Shown here: piece after piece, positions 14,162 through 22,237 of the stretch | Layout: each line of letters starts with the position of its first letter | Position numbering within the stretch: position 1 is the first letter of the stretch | NCBI GenBank assembly: GCA_035518375.1 | Contig: DATIXQ010000026.1 | Span: 8,507 to 72,506, forward strand | Direction: 5' to 3' | DNA length: 64,000 nucleotides | Source: DATJLY01 sp035518375 | GTDB lineage: Bacteria; Pseudomonadota; Alphaproteobacteria; ATCC43930; CGMCC-115725 | Program-made: the position numbers and the translations under genes | Notes under the pieces: model-generated | Databases searched by the model: none | What the model was told of the DNA's origin: nothing | What the model saw: the letters and a program-made list of their open reading frames with translations, nothing else

Positions 14162-15514
14162 ATGACCGATCCCCGCTTGGCCGTCGTCGTTCTCGCCGCC
14201 GGCAAGGGCACGCGGATGCGCTCGGCGCTTCCGAAAGTGCTCCACGCGATCGCCAACCGGCCGCTCATCGCGCACGTCATGAACGCCGTGGCGGCGCTCG
14301 CGCCGATGCGCACGATCGCCGTGCTCGCTCCCGGCATGGACGGGGTTGCCGCCGCCGCGGCGCCGGCCGAGATCGTGCTCCAGCACGAGCAGCGCGGCAC
14401 CGCGCACGCGGTGCTCGCCGCGAAGAAGGCGCTCGACGGATTTGCCGGCGACGTGCTCGTCCTGAACGGCGATGGCCCGCTCGTCACGACAGCGACGCTC
14501 GCGGCACTTGTCGCCGAGCGCCGGCGCGCGAAGGCCGCCGTCGCCGTGCTCGGCATGCGGCCGGCGGATGCCGGCCCCTACGGCCGGCTCGTCACCGCGG
14601 CTGACGGCACGCTCACCGCGATCGTCGAGGCGGCCGACGCGAGCGACGCGGAGCGCAAGATCGGCTTCTGCAATTCCGGCCTTTGGGCGCTCGATGGCGC
14701 GGAACTCTGGGGGCTCCTCGAAGGCATCGGCGCGAAGAACGCCAAGGGCGAACATTATCTCACCGACATCGTCGCCGCGGCGCGCAAGAAGGGGCTTTCG
14801 TGCCGAGCCATCGAGGGTCCGACCGACGAGCTTTTGGGCGTCAACAGCCGCGCCGATCTCGCTGCCGCCGAGGCGGCGATGCAGCAGCGCCTGCGCGCCC
14901 ACGCGATGGAGGAGGGCGTAACCTTCACTGCGCCCGAGACCGTGTTCCTTTCGGCCGACACGAAGATCGGCCGCGATAGCGTCGTCGGTCCCTTCGTCGT
15001 GTTCGGGCCCGGCGTCACAGTGGGCGAAGGCGTGCAGATTCCGGCCTTCTGCCACATGGTCGAGGCGACGGTTGGCGACCGCGCATCAATCGGCCCGTTT
15101 GCGCGCTTGCGGCCCGGCGCCGAGCTTGGACCCGAGGTGCATCTCGGTAATTTCGTCGAGGTGAAGAACTCGCGATTGGGCCGCGGCGCCAAGGCCAATC
15201 ACCTGGCCTATATCGGCGACGCCAACGTCGGGGCGGGCAGCAACATCGGCGCCGGCGCCATCACCTGCAACTACGACGGCATCGAAAAATTCCGCACCGA
15301 GATCGGCAAGTCGGTGTTCGTCGGCACCAACGTCTCGCTCGTGGCGCCCGTCGCGGTGGGCGATGGCGCCTTCATCGCCGCCGGCAGCGTCATCACCGGC
15401 GACGTGCCGTCCGACGCCATGGCGATCGCGCGCGGCCAGCAGGTGACGAAGCCGGGCCGCGCCAAGGAGTGGCGCGAGGCCCGCCGCAAATCCAAGGACC
15501 GCGGCAAGAACTGA
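14162..15514 (+). CDS. glmU: Bifunctional GlcNAc-1-P uridyltransferase / GlcN-1-P acetyltransferase
   Basis: Makes UDP-GlcNAc for peptidoglycan and lipopolysaccharide. The 450-residue protein has an N-terminal pyrophosphorylase domain (VVVLAAGKGTRMRSALPKVLH, QHEQRGTAHAVLA, VLNGDGPLV, FCNSGLWAL) and a C-terminal left-handed beta-helix of hexapeptide repeats (~250-430) with the acetyltransferase residues in GNFVEVKNS and GAGAITCNYDG. The ATG at 14,162 gives the standard N-terminus; upstream starts in frame at 14,132 and 14,138 fall in the tandem repeats. glmS begins one base after its stop. Confidence 0.97.
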   Translation: MTDPRLAVVVLAAGKGTRMRSALPKVLHAIANRPLIAHVMNAVAALAPMRTIAVLAPGMDGVAAAAAPAEIVLQHEQRGTAHAVLAAKKALDGFAGDVLVLNGDGPLVTTATLAALVAERRRAKAAVAVLGMRPADAGPYGRLVTAADGTLTAIVEAADASDAERKIGFCNSGLWALDGAELWGLLEGIGAKNAKGEHYLTDIVAAARKKGLSCRAIEGPTDELLGVNSRADLAAAEAAMQQRLRAHAMEEGVTFTAPETVFLSADTKIGRDSVVGPFVVFGPGVTVGEGVQIPAFCHMVEATVGDRASIGPFARLRPGAELGPEVHLGNFVEVKNSRLGRGAKANHLAYIGDANVGAGSNIGAGAITCNYDGIEKFRTEIGKSVFVGTNVSLVAPVAVGDGAFIAAGSVITGDVPSDAMAIARGQQVTKPGRAKEWREARRKSKDRGKN

Positions 15515-15515
15515 A

Positions 15516-17339
15516 ATGTGCGGCATCGTCGGCATCGTCGGCCGTAATGACGTGGCGCCGCTCCTCGTCGACGGGCTGCGCCGGCTCGAATATCGCGGCT
15601 ACGATTCGGCGGGGATCGCAACGCTGGTCGATGGCCGCATCGAGCGCCGCCGTGCCGAGGGCAAGCTCGTCAACCTCGAGACGCGGCTCGCGCGCGAGCC
15701 GGTGACGGGCCGCATCGGTATCGGCCACACGCGCTGGGCAACGCACGGCATGCCGACCGAGCGCAACGCCCATCCGATCGCAACTGCTCGCGTCGCCGTC
15801 GTACACAACGGCATCATCGAGAATTTCCAGAGCCTGAAGGCCGCGCTCGAAGCTGCGGGCTACCGCTTCGAGACGCAGACCGATACCGAGGCGGTGGCGA
15901 TCCTGGTGACGCGCTATCTCGACCAAGGGCTTGCTCCGCGCGAGGCGGTGGCGAAGGCCTTGAAGGAACTCGAGGGCGCGTTCGCGCTCGTCCTGCTGTT
16001 CGCGGGCGAGCCCGATCTCCTGATCTGCGCGCGGCGCGGCAGCCCGCTCGCCGTGGGCTTCGGCGAAGGCGAGATGTTCGTGGGCTCCGACGCACTGGCG
16101 CTGGCGCCCTTGACGCGCCGCATCGTCTATCTCGAGGAAGGCGACTGGGCCGAGGTGACGGGGAGCCGCGCCACGATCCACAACGCAGAAGACCAAGTGG
16201 TCGAGCGCCCGATCCGCGAGACCGCGCTCTCGGGCGCTCTCATCGGCAAGGGCAATCACCGCCATTACATGAAGAAGGAGATTTTCGAGCAGCCGACTGT
16301 GATGGGCGACACGCTCCTCACGCACTTCAATCCGGCGACGCGCAGCGTGCATTTGCCCGAGCTGCCGTTCGATCTCGCCGCGGTGAAGCGTGTCACGCTC
16401 GTCGCCTGCGGCACCTCCTATCATGCCGGGCTCGTGGCGAAATACTGGCTCGAGAAGATCGCGCGTGTCTCGTGCGAGATCGATATCGCCTCGGAGTTCC
16501 GCTACCGCGCCCCTGACATGCCCGCAGGCGAGCTCGCCGTCTTCATTTCGCAGTCGGGCGAGACGGCCGACACGTTGGCCGCGCTGCGCTACGCCAAGAC
16601 GCAAGGCTCGCGCATCCTTGCCGTCGTCAACCAGCCGGAAAGCTCGATCGCGCGCGAGGCCGACGTCGTGCTCGCGACCAACGCCGGGCCCGAGATCGGC
16701 GTCGCCTCGACCAAGGCATTCACGACACAGCTCGTCGTCCTCGCCTGCCTCACGATCGCCTTGGCGCGCGCCAAGGGCCGCATCGATGCGGCCGGCGAGG
16801 CCGCGCTGTCGGCCGCGCTCACCGAGGTGCCGGCGCGGGCGAGCGAGGTGCTCGACCATGACGAGCGCATCCTCGGCATCGCCAGTGATCTCGCCGACAC
16901 GCGCGACGTGATCTATCTCGGCCGCGGCACAGCCTATCCACTCGCGCTCGAAGGCGCGCTGAAGCTCAAGGAGATCTCCTACATCCACGCCGAGGGCTAT
17001 GCCGCAGGCGAAATGAAGCACGGGCCGATCGCGCTCATCAATGACGGCACGCCGATCGTCGTGCTGGCGCCATCGGACGAGCTGTTCGAAAAGACGCTGT
17101 CGAACGTCAAGGAGGTGCTGGCGCGTGGCGGCCGCGTCGTGATGATCTCCGACCGCGAAGGCTTGGCGCGGCTCGCGGGCGAGGTGACGTGGTCGATCGA
17201 GGTGCCGCGCTGCGAGAGCTTCGTCGCGCCCTTGCTCTACGCCATTCCGGTGCAGCTTCTCGCCTACCACATCGCCGTCATCAAAGGCACCGATGTCGAC
17301 CAGCCGCGCAATCTCGCGAAGAGCGTGACGGTAGAATAA
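15516..17339 (+). CDS. glmS: Glutamine--fructose-6-phosphate aminotransferase (isomerising)
   Basis: Makes glucosamine-6-phosphate from fructose-6-phosphate and glutamine, the step that commits carbon to amino sugars. The 607-residue protein starts with Met-Cys so that Cys is the N-terminal nucleophile of the glutaminase domain (CGIVGIVG, HTRWATHG, HNGIIENF). Two SIS sugar-isomerase domains follow (VACGTSYHAG, FISQSGETADTLAALR, GRGTAYPLALEGALKLKEISYIHAEGY). It is directly behind glmU. No ribozyme would be expected outside Firmicutes and none is seen. Confidence 0.98.
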   Translation: MCGIVGIVGRNDVAPLLVDGLRRLEYRGYDSAGIATLVDGRIERRRAEGKLVNLETRLAREPVTGRIGIGHTRWATHGMPTERNAHPIATARVAVVHNGIIENFQSLKAALEAAGYRFETQTDTEAVAILVTRYLDQGLAPREAVAKALKELEGAFALVLLFAGEPDLLICARRGSPLAVGFGEGEMFVGSDALALAPLTRRIVYLEEGDWAEVTGSRATIHNAEDQVVERPIRETALSGALIGKGNHRHYMKKEIFEQPTVMGDTLLTHFNPATRSVHLPELPFDLAAVKRVTLVACGTSYHAGLVAKYWLEKIARVSCEIDIASEFRYRAPDMPAGELAVFISQSGETADTLAALRYAKTQGSRILAVVNQPESSIAREADVVLATNAGPEIGVASTKAFTTQLVVLACLTIALARAKGRIDAAGEAALSAALTEVPARASEVLDHDERILGIASDLADTRDVIYLGRGTAYPLALEGALKLKEISYIHAEGYAAGEMKHGPIALINDGTPIVVLAPSDELFEKTLSNVKEVLARGGRVVMISDREGLARLAGEVTWSIEVPRCESFVAPLLYAIPVQLLAYHIAVIKGTDVDQPRNLAKSVTVE

Positions 17340-17393
17340 GTGCCGCGCTGTTCGCGCGTGTGCGTGTCGGAATTTTTTACAGCCGGCGCCTCA

Positions 17394-17401
17394 TTAACCA
17401 T
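17394..17401 (+). promoter_or_regulatory. Possible CtrA half-site
   Basis: TTAACCAT, the 8-base CtrA half-site of alphaproteobacterial cell-cycle promoters, lies about 100 bases upstream of the PEP-CTERM gene. An 8-mer alone is weak evidence. Confidence 0.2.
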
Positions 17402-17501
17402 CTAGTCGCTTGATTTCTCACAGTGGGCACGGAGTTTGCACGGCTCCCTGGGCCGCATTTCGTCGTCGGCATTTCGGGTGAGGGCGTAGGGGAGAATAGG
17501 A

Positions 17502-18296
17502 ATGCGTAGCTTTCTGTTAGCAACGACCGCAGTTGCTTTGGTGTTGGGCGGCCAGGCCGCTCGCGCCGGGACGATCACCAACGTCGATCTGTCGTCGTAT
17601 TACAACGGCGACTGGTCGGGCGAGATCAACGGTCCTGCGATCGCGGCGGGCGTCGAAAGCGGTACCGGCGATGGCACGACCGGCCTCACCTTCTCGGACT
17701 CCACCGGCTCCTACGTCGAGATGTTCTGGAACAACGCGGGCGGCAGCGGCGGATCGCCGACTTCGATCGCGATCTCAGGCCTTTCCATCGCGTTGAACTC
17801 GAGCGCGAAGATCAATGGCTTGTTCAATAATTTCTTCGGCACGACGAACGAAGAGGGCTCGGTCACCATCACCAACAGTCTCGGCGCCACGGCGACGTTC
17901 GAGCTGATCGGCGGCCAAACGGTTCGCGATTACAATAACGACGGGTTCGTCAATGGCCTCACCGGCTCGAATTCGGACCCCGCCACCGAGGGCGATGTGA
18001 CGGCCCAAGTCTGGTGGCACGCCGATACCGGCGGCTCAACGGACAGCACTCCGGGCTCGCCGAGCTTACGTCTCGATGCGCAGACCTTCGCCCTTCCGGT
18101 AAGCTGGGCCGGCACCAATCTCACGTCGATCGACATCACCGACACGGACACGATCAACGGCGATCTGATCTTGTCGGCGCTCGAAGTCGATGCCGGATCG
18201 ACCACCACGGCTGTGCCCGAGCCCGGCTCGCTCGCGCTCCTTGCCAGCGCGCTCGTCGGCCTCGGCGCGATGCGGCGGCGGCGCCGGCGCAGCTAG
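17502..18296 (+). CDS. PEP-CTERM sorting-domain protein
   Basis: A 264-residue exported protein. A signal peptide (~1-22, ending AARA) leads into a serine/threonine/glycine-rich, beta-rich body with many Asp/Asn and no catalytic motif that I recognise. The C-terminus is a full PEP-CTERM signal: the VPEPGS box, a hydrophobic stretch LALLASALVGLGA and then a run of arginines. Such proteins are cut and anchored or released by exosortase, usually in exopolysaccharide-making bacteria. No exosortase or polysaccharide gene is in the window. GGGGAGAATAGGA precedes the ATG. The body's lower arginine content and even composition differ from cytoplasmic neighbours. Confidence 0.88.
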   Translation: MRSFLLATTAVALVLGGQAARAGTITNVDLSSYYNGDWSGEINGPAIAAGVESGTGDGTTGLTFSDSTGSYVEMFWNNAGGSGGSPTSIAISGLSIALNSSAKINGLFNNFFGTTNEEGSVTITNSLGATATFELIGGQTVRDYNNDGFVNGLTGSNSDPATEGDVTAQVWWHADTGGSTDSTPGSPSLRLDAQTFALPVSWAGTNLTSIDITDTDTINGDLILSALEVDAGSTTTAVPEPGSLALLASALVGLGAMRRRRRRS

Positions 18297-18321
18297 CGCG
18301 GCTCCCTCACGCAGAGCGAAA

Positions 18322-19914
18322 CTACTCTCCGCGCGGCGGCGGCGCGGAGGATACCGGCATGCGCGAGCGCAGCGGCAGCTCTTTAAGGAAGAGCGTGAGC
18401 ACGAACGCCAAGCCGCAGATCCCGGCGCCGGCGAGATAGAGATAGCGGAACGAGTGAGTGAAGGCGGCGACGATCGCCTGGCGCGTCGCCTCGGGCAGCG
18501 CCGCGATCATCGCCGGCCCGCCATGGAGAAGTCCGCTGCCGGAGACGCCGCCAACATCCTTGCCCGTCAATCCCGCGAGCAGGATCGCGCCCAGGAGCGC
18601 CACGCCGAAGGCGCCGCCCATTGAGCGGAAGAACGACCACAGCGAGGTCGCGGTGCCCATGTCGCGCGGCTCGACCGAATTCTGGACCGCGATCGTGACC
18701 GCCGGGCCCATGGGTCCGAGGCCCGCGCCCATGATCGCCATCGCCGTGCCGTAGACGAGACCTGGCGTGCCGCGTCCGACGCCAACGAACACAAGGAATG
18801 AAACCGTCGCGGCGGCAAAGCCCAGCGCGGGAAAGATCCTATAGCGCCCGATGCGGCGCACGAGCCGGCCGGTCGCGGTGGCGCCCACGGTCATGCCGAT
18901 CATCATCGGCAGAATGAGGAGACCGGAATTCGACGCCGAGACGCCGATCACGACCTGCAGGAAGAGCGGCAGGAAGATCACGCCGCCGACCGATGCCGCG
19001 CCGCCAAGGAACGCGATGGCGTTGCCGACCGCGAAGATGCTGTTGCGGAAGACGCGCGGCGGCAATAGCGGATCGCGCGCGCGGCATTCCTGCAGCACGA
19101 GCAGGCCGAGCAAGACGATGGTTGCGACGACGAGGCCGAGGATCGCCGGCGACGTCCAGGCAAGCTCCGTTCCTGCCCATGTCGTCACCAGCAGCGCCGC
19201 CATCACGGCCGGCACCATGAGCGCGATGCCGCCGTAATCGATGTGCGCGGGTCCGTGCCCGCGCGGCAGGCGCTTCAGCTCCTTGCCGCAGATGAGGAGG
19301 GCCGCCACCGCGATCGGCAGATTGATCCAGAACACCCAGCGCCAGCTCGCGGCATCGACGAGGAAGCCGCCGAGCATCGGCCCGCCGATCGCGGCCGACG
19401 ACCACACGGCGGTGAAATAGGCCTGATAGCGGCCGCGCTCGCGCGGCGGCACGATGTCGGCGATTATGGTCATGGCGAGCGAGACGAGTCCGCCGCCGCC
19501 CAATCCCTGAAGCGCGCGGCCGGCGATCAGCATGCCCATCGATGAGGCGAGGCCGCACGCGACCGAGCCGGCGAGGAAGGTCGCGATCGCGGTGCGGAAG
19601 AGCGCGCTCCTGCCATAGAGATCGCTGAGCTTCCCGTAGACCGGCGTCGAGGCCGTCGAGGTCAGGAGATAGGCCGAGACCACCCACGAAAGGTGCTGCG
19701 CGCCTTTGAGCTCGCCAACCATCGCCGGAAGCGAGGTCGCGACGATGGTCTGGTCGAGCGCGCCGAGGAAAAGGCCCAAAACCGTGCCGCTCAGCATGCG
19801 CATGATGTCGCGATGCGAGAAGACCTGGCGCGGCGGATAGGCCGGCGCGGGCGGGCGCTGCGCTTCCCGCTCTGTTGGCGCGCGCGGTGGCGCGATGGGG
19901 TCCGTTTCGCTCAT
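18322..19914 (-). CDS. MFS multidrug exporter, DHA2 (EmrB/QacA) family
   Basis: A 530-residue inner-membrane drug:H+ antiporter of the 14-helix type. Family marks are LGALDQTIVATSLPAMVGEL in the first helix, SWVVSAYLLTSTASTPVYGKLSDLYGR with motif A, and GRALQGLGGGGLVSLA. It is divergent from the SGNH hydrolase with a 65-base gap. No membrane-fusion partner (EmrA-like) is present, so it may work as a single component. The substrate cannot be told. Confidence 0.93.
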   Translation of the reverse strand: MSETDPIAPPRAPTEREAQRPPAPAYPPRQVFSHRDIMRMLSGTVLGLFLGALDQTIVATSLPAMVGELKGAQHLSWVVSAYLLTSTASTPVYGKLSDLYGRSALFRTAIATFLAGSVACGLASSMGMLIAGRALQGLGGGGLVSLAMTIIADIVPPRERGRYQAYFTAVWSSAAIGGPMLGGFLVDAASWRWVFWINLPIAVAALLICGKELKRLPRGHGPAHIDYGGIALMVPAVMAALLVTTWAGTELAWTSPAILGLVVATIVLLGLLVLQECRARDPLLPPRVFRNSIFAVGNAIAFLGGAASVGGVIFLPLFLQVVIGVSASNSGLLILPMMIGMTVGATATGRLVRRIGRYRIFPALGFAAATVSFLVFVGVGRGTPGLVYGTAMAIMGAGLGPMGPAVTIAVQNSVEPRDMGTATSLWSFFRSMGGAFGVALLGAILLAGLTGKDVGGVSGSGLLHGGPAMIAALPEATRQAIVAAFTHSFRYLYLAGAGICGLAFVLTLFLKELPLRSRMPVSSAPPPRGE

Positions 19915-19979
19915 CTTCCGGCGGCATTAGACTGCGCCGCGGCGAGGTGCCGCAACAGCGGCAAAGCCGGGGAGAGGCG

Positions 19980-21125
19980 ATGGCAGACATGCGCTGGGTC
20001 GGGACCTGGGCCACGAGCCCCGTCTTTGTCGAGGGCCGGTCGTTCGCGAACGAGAGCCTGCGGCTCATCGTGCGCGCGAGTCTCGGCGGGTCGCGCGTCA
20101 GGGTGCGGCTCTCGAACGCCTATGGCCAGAAGCCGCTCGCGATCGGGGCGGCGCGCGTCGCATTGCGCGAGAGCGGCGCGCGCGTGGCGGCGGGCTCGGA
20201 CCGGCAGCTCACCTTCGGCGGCCGCGCGGGCGTCACCATCGCCGCCGGCGCGCTCGCCCTGAGCGACCCGGTTGAGCTTTCGTTCCCGGCGCTCGCCGAT
20301 TTCGCCGTGAGCCTTTATCTGCCGGGCGAGGTGCCGGAGAGCTTCCAGATCACCGGCCACGGCAACGCGCGCCAGACAAACTATGTCTCGCCGCCGGGCG
20401 ACCACACCGCGGCGCCTGACATGCCGGTCGCGACGCCGACCCAGGACTGGTATTTCCTCACCGGCATCGATGTGCTGGCACCGGCCCAGGTTGGCGGCAT
20501 CATCGCATTGGGCGATTCGCTGACCGACGGCAATCTCTCCTCGGTCGATGGAAATTCGCGCTGGCCCGACCAGCTCGCGCGCCGCATCGCCGCGCGGCGC
20601 GGCGGCCGGCCCTTGGCCGTGATGAATCACGGCATCGGCGGCAACCGCATCCTGCACGACACGCGCGGCGACAGCGGGCTCCGTCGTCTCGACCGCGACG
20701 CGCTCGCGCAGCCCGGCGCCACGCACGTGATCCTTTTCCTCGGCACCAACGATTTGCGCAACCGCTGGAAGAAGCCCGAGGAGGAGGTGACCGCCGAAAG
20801 CATGATCGCGGGCCTGCAGCAGATCGCGGCGCGGACGCAGGCCGCGGGTCTCAAGATCTATGGCTGCACGCTCCTGCCCTTCGAGAACGAGACCTTTCTG
20901 CCGGGTGCCTGGACGCCCGCGCGCGAAAAGCATCGGCTTGCCGTCAACGACTGGATCCGCGAAGGGCGCGCCTTCGACACCGTCATCGATTTCGAGAAGA
21001 CGCTGCGCGATCCGGCGCATCCGTCGAGCATGAAGACGGAATACGATTGCGGCGATCATCTCCATCCCGGCGATCTCGGCTACAAGACGCTGGGCGATAG
21101 CATCGACCTTTCCCTCTTTGAATGA
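19980..21125 (+). CDS. SGNH/GDSL hydrolase (esterase/lipase superfamily)
   Basis: A 381-residue two-part protein: an N-terminal beta-rich region (~1-165) and a C-terminal SGNH hydrolase domain. The four blocks are GDSLTDG (nucleophile Ser), NHGIGGNRI, FLGTNDLR and DHLHPG (catalytic Asp and His, near residue 360). The family deacylates carbohydrates, peptidoglycan or lipids. No signal peptide is visible, so it is probably cytoplasmic. The ATG at 19,980 follows GGGGAGAGG. The next gene, a Rieske oxygenase, starts 56 bases downstream past a GC hairpin. Confidence 0.87.
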   Translation: MADMRWVGTWATSPVFVEGRSFANESLRLIVRASLGGSRVRVRLSNAYGQKPLAIGAARVALRESGARVAAGSDRQLTFGGRAGVTIAAGALALSDPVELSFPALADFAVSLYLPGEVPESFQITGHGNARQTNYVSPPGDHTAAPDMPVATPTQDWYFLTGIDVLAPAQVGGIIALGDSLTDGNLSSVDGNSRWPDQLARRIAARRGGRPLAVMNHGIGGNRILHDTRGDSGLRRLDRDALAQPGATHVILFLGTNDLRNRWKKPEEEVTAESMIAGLQQIAARTQAAGLKIYGCTLLPFENETFLPGAWTPAREKHRLAVNDWIREGRAFDTVIDFEKTLRDPAHPSSMKTEYDCGDHLHPGDLGYKTLGDSIDLSLFE

Positions 21126-21129
21126 ACAA

Positions 21130-21152
21130 CCCTCTCCCCGGTGGGGCGAGGG
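21130..21152. repeat. GC-rich hairpin after the SGNH gene
   Basis: CCCTCTCCCC (21,130-21,139), loop GGT and GGGGCGAGGG (21,143-21,152) pair at 9 of 10 positions. No T-run follows on the plus strand, so it is not a clear terminator. The text resembles dispersed palindromic repeats of GC-rich genomes; it may also stabilise the upstream message. Confidence 0.55.
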
Positions 21153-21181
21153 TAAAATACGCCGAGCGGACGGAGGCTTTG

Positions 21182-22237
21182 ATGTTCCTGAAGAACTGCT
21201 GGTACGTGGCGGCGTGGGCGAGCGAGGTCGGCGATCGGCCGCTCGCGCGCACGATCTGCGGCGAGCCCATCGCGCTCTTCCGCACCGTGGCCGGCGCCTA
21301 TGTCGCGCTCGATGATCGCTGCTGCCATCGCAATCTGCCGCTCTCGATGGGCACAATCGAGGGCGAGGCGCTGCGCTGCGGCTATCACGGGCTGAAGTTC
21401 GATACCAACGGCCGGTGCATCGAGATCCCGGGCCAGAAGCAGATCCCGTCCGGCGCGCGCGTCGCCTCATATCCGGTGGTCGAGCGCTGGGGCATGCTGT
21501 GGATCTGGCCTGGCGCGGCGCCTGCGGACGAAAGTCTGCTGCCGCATTGGGACGGGCTCGACGATCCGCGCCTCGTGCGCTCGAACGGCAACGGCGAAAA
21601 GCCGCTTGCGATGCGCTGCAACTGGCAGCTCAACAACGACAACCTTCTGGACCTGTCGCACGTCTTCTATGTCCACAAGAGCACGCTCGGCGCGCCGGGC
21701 ATGGAGAACCTGCCGATCAAGAGTTCGCGCTCGAACCGCGGCGTCTCGATGTCGCGCTGGATGCCGAACACGGCGCCCATCCCGCTCTTCACGCAGTATC
21801 TCGGCTTGAAGGACGGGCAGATGATGGACCGCTGGCAGGGCACTGACGCAGAGCTGCCGACGCACTGTCTCATTCATGCGGGCTTCGCGCCGGCGGGCGC
21901 GCTCTCGCCCGACGACATGGCCGGTCGCGATAAATACATCCGCTTCCACGCCTTCATCACCGCGACGCCGGAGACGGCTAACTCGAGCTTCATGTTCTAT
22001 GTCCAGGCGCGCAATTTCGCGCACGAGAACACCGCGCTGACGGAGCGCATCGTCGGCGATTTCCGCACGGTCTTCGGCGAAGACATCGCCGTGATGGAGG
22101 GCCAGCAGCGCGTCAACGAGCGCGCGCCCGAGGCACCGACGGTCGATGTGTCGTGGGACGGCCCGCCCTTGGCGATGCGCCGGTTGCTCGCCGAGCGCAT
22201 GGCCGCGGAAACCGCGGAGAAAACCGCCGGCCCATGA
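21182..22237 (+). CDS. Rieske non-heme iron oxygenase, alpha subunit (vanillate O-demethylase-like)
   Basis: A 351-residue ring-hydroxylating or demethylating oxygenase. The Rieske [2Fe-2S] ligands are C47-x-H49 and C66-x2-H69 (CCH, CGYH). The mononuclear iron region is NNDNLLDLSHVFYVH at ~150-165. The short single-subunit form resembles vanillate demethylase and related O-demethylases, so a reductase partner is needed and is not encoded nearby. The ATG at 21,182 follows GGAGG; an earlier in-frame ATG lies in the hairpin region. The stop overlaps the D-aminoacylase start as ATGA, so the two are coupled. Confidence 0.9.
   Translation: MFLKNCWYVAAWASEVGDRPLARTICGEPIALFRTVAGAYVALDDRCCHRNLPLSMGTIEGEALRCGYHGLKFDTNGRCIEIPGQKQIPSGARVASYPVVERWGMLWIWPGAAPADESLLPHWDGLDDPRLVRSNGNGEKPLAMRCNWQLNNDNLLDLSHVFYVHKSTLGAPGMENLPIKSSRSNRGVSMSRWMPNTAPIPLFTQYLGLKDGQMMDRWQGTDAELPTHCLIHAGFAPAGALSPDDMAGRDKYIRFHAFITATPETANSSFMFYVQARNFAHENTALTERIVGDFRTVFGEDIAVMEGQQRVNERAPEAPTVDVSWDGPPLAMRRLLAERMAAETAEKTAGP

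Noticed and set aside
15393..17270. A 625-codon frame antisense to glmS
   Set aside because: Mirror of glmS codon structure with no domain; glmS is certain.
17340..17393. Terminator after glmS at the TTTTTT run
   Set aside because: No stable stem ends right before the T-run.
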